Shown here: piece after piece, positions 50,791 through 60,417 of the stretch
Layout: each line of letters begins with the position of its first letter
How positions within the stretch are numbered: the first letter of the stretch is position 1
From: Chlorokybus atmophyticus
Lineage: Eukaryota > Streptophyta > Chlorokybophyceae > Chlorokybales > Chlorokybaceae
Reading direction: 5' to 3'
DNA length: 64,000 nucleotides
Assembly: GCA_009103225.1 (NCBI GenBank)
Contig: RHPI01001010.1
Span: forward strand, 153,240-217,239
Program-made: the position numbers and the translations under genes
The notes under the pieces: generated by a model
Seen by the model: only the letters and a program-made list of their open reading frames with translations
Database searches by the model: none
Told to the model about the DNA's origin: nothing

Positions 50791-52521
50791 ATGAGCAGGC
50801 CCACCCCTTTCTCGCCAATAGAAGAAGGGAACCTCAACAGCTGGAGCCCGACTCCCAACCTTACCTACGAGCGCGCATGTGAAGGGAGCGATTACCGTAG
50901 CAGCAGAGGCTCACGCCCCGTCTCCGACTTCACCTCCTCTCACTCCACTCCTCGACAACGAGCATCTCCACCACCGTCGGACAGTGACGACGAGGAGATG
51001 GAGCCTTCCAGCTCAACCAACTCCCTACGCTTCTCCGGACGCCCTGGCACCACCTCACTTGACGAGTTCATCATTAAGTTCCACTCCAAGATGCGGCAGC
51101 AAGCCCTCAAGAGCAAGGACTGGACAGATGAGGTATCGTTTCATGTGTCCGCTCAATACCTTGATCACGAAGCGCATGATGTGTGGAAGTCTGTTGCTGA
51201 GTTGCACAAGATTGATGGCTATGGCGAGTTGGCCAGCACAATAGCCTCCACATCACTGCATAGCCCATCGGTTACTGTCCCTGTAGCAGCGGCCCCGCCA
51301 GCCTCAGTCACGGGTCTCACTCTAGCTGTAGCCATGGAGAAGGCAGAGAATGAAGAAGTTGAGGTGGTAGTGGCCTCATTGACTCCTGCAGAGATCGAAA
51401 GCCAGAAGGCCGAGCGCCGGATCAGGATACTCAACCGCACCGCCGCCATCATCAGGGAGCAACAACAGGAGCAGCAAGCTGCGGCATTGAAGATGGGTAC
51501 GCCCCTGCTACCAACACCGAACTCGCGTGCTCCAGCGGGAGGCATTGTTTTCACCCTCGGCTCAGTGGCATTGCGTGCACCCGCGCTTACGGTGGGCGCG
51601 GCCATGTCGGACTCTCCGTTGAAGGACCTCCACGCCGCACTCCGGCGCACTTTCCCACCTCCAACCAACAGCAAGGTGGAGGAGTTGAGGCGTTTTCGAT
51701 GGAAGCCCAACGAGGACCCTCTCCGACTGTATTCACGGTTGGAAGGGTTGCTTAAAGACACTGATTACAAGTTCATCATCGAGGAGGCGGCAGCAGTGGT
51801 GTATGTGGCCGAGTTGGATCCCACCCTAAGTAAGTCAACGCGCCTGACGCTGAACTACAGCAGGCCCCTCGGCTACACCCTCAAGGAAGCTTTCGAGACT
51901 GCACAAGCCATCCATAAGCGCGCAGTGTATCAGAAAGCGGTGCTGGACACCAACCGCAGTGCCTCGCGGCCAATGGCAGGCACAAATGCAGAGCCCCTTC
52001 GGCGGGACCGCAGCCGAGAGCCGCAAGGCATCCACAACAAGGAGAAACGGTCAGCTCATGCTGCCCTTGTGGCTCCAGTGCTGTGCCACCGGTGTGGTCG
52101 ACATGGTCACTACCAAAAGGAGTGCACCGAAGATTACGGCAACCTTGTGTGCGACTACTGCCACAAGACGGGACACTTGGAGACAGTATGCTGGCTCAAG
52201 TTCCCTGAGCTGCGGCCCTCTATTGGCTACAACAACGGCAACAACGCTGTTGGCTACCGCGGCAACAACAACAACAACAACAACGGGGGCTACAACAACA
52301 GCAACCACGCTGGCGGCTACAACAACAGCAACAATGCTGGTGGTCGCAACAATAGCCACAACGCTGGTGGCCACAACCCCAACAACAACAACGCCGGGGC
52401 CCGCAAGGAAGAAGCTGGCTACAGAGGGAAAAACCGCCCTCCACAGCACAAAGGACCTGAGGGACGTCCTCGCGCCGGAGCTACTGCTGTAAAGGCAACA
52501 GCCAATCCACCAGCCTATTGA
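50791..52521 (+). CDS. Retrotransposon gag polyprotein with two zinc knuckles
   Basis: One intact 576-aa ORF from ATG 50791. The central part resembles Ty3/gypsy capsid (RRFRWKPNEDPLRLYSRLEG, LGYTLKEAFETAQAIHKR). Two CCHC knuckles follow: CHRCGRHGHYQKEC and CDYCHKTGHLETVC (C-x2-C-x4-H-x4-C, 52084-52191), for RNA packaging. The C-terminus is Asn/Gly-rich tandem repeats (YNNSNHAGG-type) and a basic tail. This is the only long undamaged ORF of the element besides the retropepsin ORF. Confidence 0.88.
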   Translation: MSRPTPFSPIEEGNLNSWSPTPNLTYERACEGSDYRSSRGSRPVSDFTSSHSTPRQRASPPPSDSDDEEMEPSSSTNSLRFSGRPGTTSLDEFIIKFHSKMRQQALKSKDWTDEVSFHVSAQYLDHEAHDVWKSVAELHKIDGYGELASTIASTSLHSPSVTVPVAAAPPASVTGLTLAVAMEKAENEEVEVVVASLTPAEIESQKAERRIRILNRTAAIIREQQQEQQAAALKMGTPLLPTPNSRAPAGGIVFTLGSVALRAPALTVGAAMSDSPLKDLHAALRRTFPPPTNSKVEELRRFRWKPNEDPLRLYSRLEGLLKDTDYKFIIEEAAAVVYVAELDPTLSKSTRLTLNYSRPLGYTLKEAFETAQAIHKRAVYQKAVLDTNRSASRPMAGTNAEPLRRDRSREPQGIHNKEKRSAHAALVAPVLCHRCGRHGHYQKECTEDYGNLVCDYCHKTGHLETVCWLKFPELRPSIGYNNGNNAVGYRGNNNNNNNGGYNNSNHAGGYNNSNNAGGRNNSHNAGGHNPNNNNAGARKEEAGYRGKNRPPQHKGPEGRPRAGATAVKATANPPAY

Positions 52522-52537
52522 CCAAGTGGCAGCCCTG

Positions 52538-53299
52538 ATGGCGCGCGTGGCACAGCTGGAGGAGAACAAAGAGCAGGACTATCAAGCCTGCTATGCTGCT
52601 AGGTGGGCACTGATGGCACCAAAACGGGATAGGGACACTCCCACGCCGTCACGCGTACCACCATCAAGACGTGCGCGCAGGGAAGCTGGCGCGTCGTCAA
52701 TGGCGGCATCGTCGGACGCCACAAGTGGTGCTGCTCCGGCAGCCACAACCACTGCTGGGACAACGCCGTCGACAACACCGTCGGCGTCCACACCGACCAC
52801 GACAGCAGGTGTCAGCACTTTTAGCACCACGCTGTCCCCGGTGATAAAAAGCACCCACGCCGCAACAACCATGGTCGTTGGGTTCGTGGGTGGTGAATCC
52901 ACCACTCCTGCCTCCATCGAAGCGACCACATCGGCCGCAAGTACTGCCACCCTCACAGCCGCCACCTCAATAACGACGACTGCTGGTGCCACCACCATCG
53001 CCTCTAGTAGTGCTGCCGCACCCACTGCACCACAAGCTGAGATTCGAACGGCACCGCCACCAGCGCTTGACGTCACACAGCAAGTGCCACGCGGACCACA
53101 AGCGGAACGCGCCTGGACGTCGGTTCTACGCAACGTGGAGCCCACCACCATTGCATACGGACCAGGGGGGCAACGCACCACGCGCGTGGCACGCGATGAT
53201 CGCATCTTGCCCCTACCACCTCCAGAGTACCACACACTGCCGGAACCCACACAACAGCAGCTGGAGGATGAAATCTCGCCGGCACTGCACCAGAGATGA
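52538..53299 (+). CDS. Ala/Thr-rich ORF between gag and protease
   Basis: It lies a few bases after the gag stop in another frame. It starts MARVAQLEENKEQDYQACYA with a short coiled-coil-like segment and a basic patch (PPSRRARREA), then a long Ala/Thr/Ser tract, and ends EPTQQQLEDEISPALHQR. It could be a separate small ORF or a frameshifted part of one gag-pol reading frame. No domain is recognised. Confidence 0.5.
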   Translation: MARVAQLEENKEQDYQACYAARWALMAPKRDRDTPTPSRVPPSRRARREAGASSMAASSDATSGAAPAATTTAGTTPSTTPSASTPTTTAGVSTFSTTLSPVIKSTHAATTMVVGFVGGESTTPASIEATTSAASTATLTAATSITTTAGATTIASSSAAAPTAPQAEIRTAPPPALDVTQQVPRGPQAERAWTSVLRNVEPTTIAYGPGGQRTTRVARDDRILPLPPPEYHTLPEPTQQQLEDEISPALHQR

Positions 53300-53495
53300 G
53301 GGATCGTCTCTTCGGGGTCACCTACCGGCGACCTGCAGTATTAGAGCTGGCCATTCAGTGGCATTACACGCACGATTGCAGGGCGCACCCAGTCAAACGC
53401 GGCAACCCATGCCCGCTCAACAGATCGACTTCGAGCCCTCACTACTGGACCCACTCGGACTCCAGCGCCACAAAATATAAGACCTCGTGGTCACC

Positions 53496-55790
53496 ATGTC
53501 GGACATCGCGCTGGGCACTGATCCCGCTCTCCGGGGACTCACTCCAGGCAGCCGTCAAGAGCGGTTCTCTACCCTCGAACAGGCACATCGTTATCAGGTG
53601 GACCAAGCTGCCCAAGTGGACGCGCGCCGACAGGCGTACGAAGCAGCACACGCCGTTATCATACCAACCATAGCTCCGGCAAATGTTGCCAGCGCCTCCA
53701 CGGCGCTGACCACAGGGTACTCCACGGCAGTCGCCATCGAACAGCCAAGACAAGCAACTGTTGCAGACCAAGCAAGGGTGTTGGCGCAACAATTGAGGGG
53801 GGTAATCGCCCCGCTGCTGCCTCCTTTGGTCGAAGACATGCCTGAGGATCAACGCGATGCAGGGCGAGGGTACCTCACCCCGCAAGGGGACACCACACAA
53901 CGAGGAGGAGCTGATATGGTGGGGGAGCAACAACTCCGTACCGCACTCATCCGGCAAGCAGTCATGTTGCATAGGCCTGAGGGCAACACATTAAGACAGA
54001 TGATGGGGATGCGAGAGGGCAGCGCCGCTCGAGCCCGTCTCGTGACATGGCTCTTTGCCAATCACCCTGCTGTCCCCCTGTTTGCCTTTGGCAACCGAGC
54101 ATCATGGTTGGGGGCATTCGTTCGTTCGCTGCGACAAGCATACGACAAGGCTGCCACCACCGCCCCGGACACGCTGGAGGGAGTGCAAGAGGCAATGCTG
54201 CGGCTGCCAGGGGTGGAAGCCGCACGACAACGGCTGCGCATCGCCATTGCTCATGAGCTACACGCACAGCAGACTGACCTCCAGCGCACCCTACGCGCGC
54301 GCGCCATGACCGTGCTCGATGTGGGAGTGGTACAAGGAAGGTGGGATGCGTACATGGCAGGGATCTTGCGAGTCCCCACCATCAACCACGACATGCGGCG
54401 ACAGCTACTACGCGCCGTATATCTGCAGCCCATGCCTCAAAATTGTCACTGGACCGACACGAAAACCAAGCCCACGGCCACGTGGGAAGGGACGTTGGTC
54501 AAAGAAGCGGCTCATGCTGTCCGATGGACGTACGCCGCGGAGCAAGCTGAACGCGAGGCAGGCCCACAAACATCGGGTCCGCCGGGGTTTCCTCCACAGC
54601 CATTGGGTACACCCGCGGGCATGATTCCATCTTCGCACAGGCGGCATCCACCTGCGCCGCCACCACAACCAGCGCCGGAACCTCGAGCACCGAGGCCCCC
54701 CCGTGTCTACCAACCACCACGACAAGGTCGGTTCGGCAGAGGGAGAGGGCAAGGAGGGGGTTCTCCGGACCCAGCAGGCAGAGGAGCTCTGGCTGCAATG
54801 CGCTCAGCACCCCAAGCTGAGAAAACTGAGGCAAAGGTACAAATAGCTCGTATGAAGAGGCTGCGTATCAACGCCAATGCTGCCATGGTGGCCAACCAAG
54901 GCAAGCACGTTACTATTAACGGCCTGGCACCCAAGCGAGTGATGTTGGACACCGGAGCACAGCCTGTCATCATCGGGCGCTTCCTCGCGCGGTCCCTCGG
55001 CATAACCAGTTCCGACTTGGTGCCTTGCCCGTACGTGTTGGGCACTGCCACAGGTAGCCGAGATAAGGTGATGGGAGTCACCAAGGAGGCCTTTTGCATT
55101 CGGTTGACAGGGCTGGACCCAACCCACACAACCGAGATCGTCCAGCAATGTGTGGTCACCAATGCCGGCTCCTTCAACTTTCTGCTTGGGCAGGACTTCA
55201 ACTTCCCTGTGGGCATGGGCCTTGACTGCTGGACAAAGCAGGCGTGGTTTCGGCCACATTGGGATGAGGATAACGGAGAGGTGCAGGGTTTCCTGCCTCT
55301 CGAGTTGGTCTCGCGCACGCGCGCCCAACGCAAAGTGGCTGCCGTGGCCACACGCAGCCACGCCCGCACACGGGAGGCTGCAACGGCCACATACGACGGC
55401 GCTCGGACGCAAGTCGCTGCTGGTGCCACGGCCCCGTGTCGAATCGTCGACTCCTCTCCCACCCTGTACAACGAGGAGCAGGAGGATGCCACCGTGGAAG
55501 TAGCATTACAAGACCCAACTGAACGGCGCTGGCGGGCACAGGTGGACGCACACGTCTTGCTCAGCCATCCTCTGATCACCACGCGCTTCCCCAACTACCG
55601 AAGCCACAACAAGGTGCAGGACCACTATATGGTGGCCACCAGAGTGGTGGAGTTCCACACCTTTTGCAGGCAACAAGGCATCACAGTGTTGGAGCTATCT
55701 AAAGGCATTGGCAGTGGTCTTGCCGCGGTCCTCAACACGGGTGTGAAGGTTGTCAAATACTATTACTGCGACCCAGACCCACACGCGTAA
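53496..55790 (+). CDS. Retropepsin-containing ORF ending inside the methyltransferase
   Basis: The ORF runs from ATG 53496 to TAA 55788-55790. The first ~390 residues are helical and capsid-like in composition without a recognised domain, followed by a Pro/Arg/Gly hinge. The aspartic protease follows: KRVMLDTGAQPVIIG (DTGA at 54948-54959), with SFNFLLGQDFNFPVGM as the flap/second-hydrophobic region. Then comes a linker and the start of the methyltransferase, motif I ITVLELSKGIGSGLAAVLN (from 55680). The stop falls just after YYYCDPDPHA, and the same frame continues beyond it as methyltransferase sequence. Confidence 0.85.
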   Translation: MSDIALGTDPALRGLTPGSRQERFSTLEQAHRYQVDQAAQVDARRQAYEAAHAVIIPTIAPANVASASTALTTGYSTAVAIEQPRQATVADQARVLAQQLRGVIAPLLPPLVEDMPEDQRDAGRGYLTPQGDTTQRGGADMVGEQQLRTALIRQAVMLHRPEGNTLRQMMGMREGSAARARLVTWLFANHPAVPLFAFGNRASWLGAFVRSLRQAYDKAATTAPDTLEGVQEAMLRLPGVEAARQRLRIAIAHELHAQQTDLQRTLRARAMTVLDVGVVQGRWDAYMAGILRVPTINHDMRRQLLRAVYLQPMPQNCHWTDTKTKPTATWEGTLVKEAAHAVRWTYAAEQAEREAGPQTSGPPGFPPQPLGTPAGMIPSSHRRHPPAPPPQPAPEPRAPRPPRVYQPPRQGRFGRGRGQGGGSPDPAGRGALAAMRSAPQAEKTEAKVQIARMKRLRINANAAMVANQGKHVTINGLAPKRVMLDTGAQPVIIGRFLARSLGITSSDLVPCPYVLGTATGSRDKVMGVTKEAFCIRLTGLDPTHTTEIVQQCVVTNAGSFNFLLGQDFNFPVGMGLDCWTKQAWFRPHWDEDNGEVQGFLPLELVSRTRAQRKVAAVATRSHARTREAATATYDGARTQVAAGATAPCRIVDSSPTLYNEEQEDATVEVALQDPTERRWRAQVDAHVLLSHPLITTRFPNYRSHNKVQDHYMVATRVVEFHTFCRQQGITVLELSKGIGSGLAAVLNTGVKVVKYYYCDPDPHA

Positions 55791-56640
55791 ACGGTCCTCA
55801 AGCACCACATACGCCAACTGCACGAAAGGTATTCACGTCAACTACCCCTCTCGGCGTTGCAAGGCAGCCTCAAAGCATTGCCACAAGACATCCGGCTGAT
55901 CACCGAAGATTACCTACTGTCCCTCGGCAACGTCGACCTATTAATAGCCGGGTGGGAATGCCAAGGGCACTCAAGGGCAGGCAAGGGGCAAGGCCTCAAA
56001 AACCCTCGCTCCGGGCTGTTTTGGGAGCTGATGAGAATCATCCACCTCCTTCAACACCACCAGATCTCCAGACCCCTGGGGTACGTCATCGAAAATGTGC
56101 ATTCAGAGGACGACAAGCGTCCACACGTGGCCTCCAGCTACCGACAAGTTCGCTCAATTCTGGGGCACCCACTCAAAGTGAACGCGGCACGACATGGCTC
56201 GCGCGCACATCGTGTACGTGCCAAGTGGACAAACTTGGCCACCGTGGAGGAACTCATGTCCGCAGAATACACGCGCAGCGCTCGGCCGCGCAACCAACTG
56301 GTCGATGATCATTGACCCCGGCCGCAAAGCACAACCTGTCCTCCGTCATGACCACAACCACTTCTACCCGTGCAATCAGCCCGGTCAGCCCCGTCGCGCA
56401 CTCCCCACATTGGTGTCCTACCTGGGCTTCTACGCATTCCAGAACGGTGGAGACGGGATGGTGTTTGATGCGACCACCAGCAGGCTGGAGGAACCCAACG
56501 CACGCGAACGTGAACGCGCCATGGGATTCTTCCCCAACAGCATCACGGGTTCATCGCTGACAGATAGTCAGCAATGCCAGCTGCTTGGCCGCGCCATGGA
56601 TCAGAACAGCATGGTATGGCTGCTGGAGCTGAGCTTTGCA
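55680..56640 (+). pseudogene. C5 cytosine DNA methyltransferase domain of the retrotransposon (interrupted)
   Basis: Expected to transfer methyl from S-adenosylmethionine to cytosine C5. Motifs in order: I (VLELSKGIGSGLAAVLN, 55680 on), II-like acidic end of strand 2 (YYYCDPDP), IV (LLIAGWECQGHSRAG, catalytic Cys codon 55959-55961, with Glu where most enzymes have Pro), VI (GYVIENV, ENV at 56091-56099), VIII (RAHRVRAKWTNLA, 56200-56230) and IX-X (NARERERAMGFFPNSI, CQLLGRAMDQNSMVWLL, to about 56640). Overall it is closest to the DNMT3/DRM-like order without permutation. Breaks: TAA at 55788 and a frame change between about 56285 and 56330. Its place between protease and RT means it would be made as part of the polyprotein. 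Confidence 0.87.
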
Positions 56641-56799
56641 TTGCAGGACCGCCACGTGTCCTTCGAGGATCTCGAACACTTGGCTGGGGGGTGGGCAAAT
56701 CGCGTAGCCGACACCAAGGCAGCTCACACAGCCCTCGAGGTGGTCCACATGGAGGAGCAAGCAGCAGTGACAGTGGAGGACACTTTCCGTGGTTGCCAA

Positions 56800-58070
56800 T
56801 GCAACCTCCTGGGATCATGCCATTGGCCCGTTGGCCACAGAAGACACTCGAGAGAAGCTGGAGGCTCTCCTCAACAAATGGAGGAGCCAATTCAGCTTCA
56901 ATGTGAAGGAATTGGGTACATGCTTAGTGTACCAGATGGACATCGAGCTGGTGGACACTGAGCCGGTGTTCCGGCGGCAATACAGGCTCTCCAAGTAGGA
57001 AGAGAACCTGGTGGAACATAGATGTAAGGCGCTGCTTGATGCAGGCCTTATCGACGAGTCATTATCGAACGTCGCAGCGGCAACCGTCATGCCACTGAAG
57101 AAGGATTCTGCAGGCAACTTGACAGAGCGACGCATGTGTGGCGACTATCGCCCCCTCAACAACAAGACCAAGCAAGACAGGTACCCCATGCCCACAGCAG
57201 AGGGTATGTTTGATGATGTGGGAGACTGCGCAGTCTTCAGCATCCTGGACATGCGTCAAGGGTACAAACAAATCGCCATTAAGGACGAGGACAAGCACAA
57301 GACCTCCTTCTGGGGCAACCAACAGTTGTACCAATGGAAGGTAATGCCGTTCGTGCTAAAGAATTCCCCCGCCAAGTTTCAACGCGTCATGGACAAGGCC
57401 TTGAAGGGGCTGAACTGCGCGCAGTGCTACATCGATGACATCCTCATCTTCAGCCGCAGCAACGAAAAGCATCTTCAGCACATCGAAGCGATGCTGGAAC
57501 GTCTCGAGGGAGTGGGGATGACCGTACACCCCGACAAGTGTACCTTCTTCACCCACAAGGTGCCGTACTTAAGGCACATGATTGTGCCCCCTGGTGTGTA
57601 TGTGCAGCAGGCAAAAGTAGAGGCTCTGGCAGCTATCCCCGCCTCGACAGACCTCACACGTCAGCGCGCTTTCTTGGGACTTGCCAACTACTATTGCCGG
57701 TTCGTGAAGGACTTCGCGAAGGGCGCAAGGCCCCTCAACGAGCTACTGAAGAAGGAGGTGGAGTTCGCATGGAAGGAGCCGCAACAGCAGGCCTTCGAGG
57801 AGCTGAAGAGCAGGCTCACCACCGCTCCCATCCTTCAACGTCTGGACTACGCCAAGCCCTTTCATCCTTCACACCGACTGGAGCAAGCTGGGGATGAGAG
57901 CGGTGCTGGTGCAGCACGATGAGAACAAGAAGGAGCGGGTGGTGTCATACGCCAGCCGAAGCAACAACAGCGCCGAGGCCAACTACAGCAGCTACGAAGG
58001 GGAGTGCCTCGCTGCAGTGTGGGCCATCTCCTTCTTCCGACCCTTCCTCTTTGGTCGGCAGTTCAACTGA
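56800..58070 (+). pseudogene. Ty3/gypsy reverse transcriptase and start of RNase H (broken)
   Basis: Lead-in HAIGPLATEDTREKLEALLN and VFRRQYRLSK, TAG at 56996-56998, then in the same frame CKALLDAGLIDES, MPLKKDSAGNLTERRMCGDY, RPLNNKTKQDRYPMPTAEGM, FSILDMRQGYKQIAIKDEDK and the YIDD active site (57428-57439) within QCYIDDILIFSRS. Thumb and connection: LGLANYYCRFVKDFAKGARP. The frame changes near 57862 into RNase H (HTDWSKLGMRAVLVQHD, ANYSSYEGECLAAVWAI), with a stop at 58068. The catalytic Asp pair of RT is intact, so the breaks rather than active-site loss silence this copy. Confidence 0.92.
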
Positions 58071-58482
58071 TCACCGATCATCAGCCTCTAGTGGCTGATG
58101 ACCAACCAACATCTGACAGGGAAACTTGCTCGATGGGCCCTGCTGTTGCAGGAATACGACTTCGAGATCGACCATCGCGCTGGCCTCACCAACCAAGACG
58201 CCGATGGCCTCAGTCACAACCCTCACCTCAGCACCGACGACGCAACTGGAGCTCGGCATGAGCTCGTCCCTGCAGCAACAGCCCCCACTATGGCAGCCAT
58301 GTTTGCTGCTGCCGCATTGCGCTCAAGGCGCAAGACCAACACCACGGTATTAGCAGTGGCAGAGAAAATTCCTGCCCTTGAGCCTACCGGCCGTGCGGCA
58401 ACCACACCCTTGGGAGACACCCACGCAGCCGACATTGACGTCGATAACACAGAGCTGGCGCCCACTGACACCAGGCAGGACA
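58067..58482 (+). pseudogene. RNase H end and connection to integrase
   Basis: LITDHQPL and then, after a frame change near 58090, MTNQHLTGKLARWALLLQEY and DFEIDHRAGLTNQDADGLSH are the usual end of Ty3/gypsy RNase H. A variable linker follows up to TRQD, where the solo LTR is inserted. Confidence 0.85.
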
Positions 58483-58951
58483 TGTTGAGATTTGGACACT
58501 ACTGACCATGCATGGAGTTGGTACAAGCACAAGTACACACACTCTACCAGAGCATACACACAAGGCTGATCCAAAAGGCTTTCTAAGGATTACAACAAAG
58601 TCATACCGCGGGCTTTTATACCCTCCAGTTCTGCACTTGTCTACTCTAGAAGCCACCACGACTTTTACACTCAACCGATTCCTGCGCTCTAAGTTGCACC
58701 ACGTAGGTACTTTTAAGAGCTTTCCAACAAGCTATAACACGCGCCATACAATGACGTAACCACCGAGCTACAACGTTTCTTCTACAGCGCCTAGAAGTCT
58801 CCAGACTCCGGACTCGACTCCGCGCCTGAAACCTTCTCGACTAAAGTCCTCGCCTGGACCTTTCTCGACTGGAACCTTCTCGCGCTTGAATCTTCTCGAG
58901 GCGATTCTTATCCACAGGGCAAGCTGACCGGATACAAAAATATCCTCAACA
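58483..58951. mobile_element. Solo LTR (469 bp) nested in the Ty3/gypsy element
   Basis: Starts TGTTGAG and ends CTCAACA, a perfect 7-bp terminal inverted repeat of TG...CA type. It is flanked on both sides by GGACA (58478-58482 and 58952-58956), a 5-bp target-site duplication. The coding frame of the host element is the same on both sides and reads TRQD then IWQDKP. A TATA-like CTTTTATACC lies at about 58612. No ORF is inside. It belongs to a different LTR family, whose full copy is not in the window. Confidence 0.85.
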
Positions 58952-58952
58952 G

Positions 58953-59875
58953 GACATATGGCAGGACAAGCCATCACTCTCCTTTTCTCAAAGTGACCAG
59001 CTTCCCTCCGGCATGAGCGCCCGAGAGAAGGACCGAGTCAACCAATGCACCCGTCACTATCGATGGGCAGGTGACAAGCTGTATCGCCGCTTCCACGACA
59101 AAAACAAGGAAGTGCCGACACCGGTCACGCGCGAGGGCATCATCACTTCCCTCCACACTGAGCTTGGACACTTCGGTGTCAAGCGTACAGTCAGCCTAGT
59201 GAGGGCACAATATTGGTGGTATGGGTTAACAAAACAGGTGCAGGGGTTCGTCAGCCACTGCCAGCAGTGTGACATGGTGCGCGCCAGCCTCAACACGCGT
59301 AGCGCCACCTTGCACCCACTCCCCATCTCCGGTCTCTTTTACCGATGGGGGCTCGACATCTTGGGGGACTTGGCACCTTCAGCGCGTGGCAACCGTTACA
59401 TCCTGGTCACGATCGAGCACTTCTCCAAATGGGTGGAGCTGGTACCGTTACCTGACAAGAGCAGCAGGGGGGTGTCTCAAGCCTTCCTCTCTCACGTTCT
59501 CAGCCGATTTGGCAGCTGCGCCGAGGTCATCACTGACCAAGGTACTGAGTTCAGAGGGGAATTCGACACCCTCTTGGACAAATGTTACATCGACCACCGC
59601 CGTACCTCGCGTGATCACCCTCAAGCCGACGGTCCCGCCGAGCGTACAGTGCAGACCATCAAGAAGGCACTCCGCAAGTACGTGCTGGAGTACGAGAAGA
59701 ACACTTGGGTTGACCACCTCCCGTGGGTGGCCCTCGGATATCGATTGTCAAAGCAGGCGGCTCTGCGGGAGTACAGCCCGTACTACCTGCTGTTCGGGCG
59801 ACCACCATTGCTCCCCTTCCGTGCGCAGCAGGAGGTGGATCGCGTCGTGAACGACCTCGACGACCTTGACGTGGA
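58953..59875 (+). pseudogene. Ty3/gypsy integrase core
   Basis: Zinc-binding HHCC module (HTELGHFGVKRT then CQQC, about 59155-59270). The catalytic DDE residues are D in RWGLDILGDLAPS (about 59355), D in VITDQGTEFRGEF (about 59535) and E in HPQADGPAERTVQTIKKALR (about 59640). The core also shows YILVTIEHFSKWVELVPLPD. The frame changes near 59875, after NDLDDLDV. All catalytic residues are present. Confidence 0.93.
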
Positions 59876-59879
59876 TGCA

Positions 59880-60417
59880 CCACGACATCACCACGCGCGC
59901 CGCGCTTTTCGAGCGCACCGTCCCCATGGCCTTCAACAACCTGCGCATCGCGCAGCATCGCGACACGCTGCGCTACAAGCGCGTACGCAGCGGCTTGTAC
60001 AAGGAGCGCCAACGGCGGTTCCAAGCGGGGGACTTTGCCTATCGCATGGCAGCCACCAAAGACACGCTTGACACCTCCGTAGGCCGCACCGTCTACAAGG
60101 TACTCAAAGTGTACCCCACAGGGGTGCTGGACCTCCTTGGTCAAAACGGAGAGAGTTTGAAGGACAACATGGTGAACTGTGCGCCATGTCACCTTCCTTA
60201 CGTAGCCGGCTTCGGGCGTATCCATCACCCTCGTCCCGCGCGCAGCACACGCTGTGAACGCTGCGGCAGCGCCGGCGACGACGTACTCATAATGCTCTGC
60301 GATGGCTGCAACAAGGGCCTGCATTGCTACTGCCTGGAGCCACCTTTGGACGCGATACCTATGGAGGAGTGTTGGTGCGACGATTGCCGTACCAACGGCC
60401 CTCCTCACTTGCGCTAG
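59880..60417 (+). CDS. Integrase C-terminal module ending in a PHD finger
   Basis: Continues the integrase in a new frame: ITTRAALFERTVPMAFNNLR, RVRSGLYKERQRRFQAGDFA and VYKVLKVYPTGVLDLLGQNG, a GPY/F-like module, then CAPCHLPYV. The terminal PHD finger, 60253-60388, has the full Cys4-His-Cys3 set in order (CERC, LCDGC, HCYC, WCDDC) with the CLEPPLDAIP loop typical of histone-tail-reading PHDs. It ends at TAG 60415-60417. PHD fingers commonly read histone H3 tails, so it could guide insertion, as chromodomains do in chromoviruses. Confidence 0.88.
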
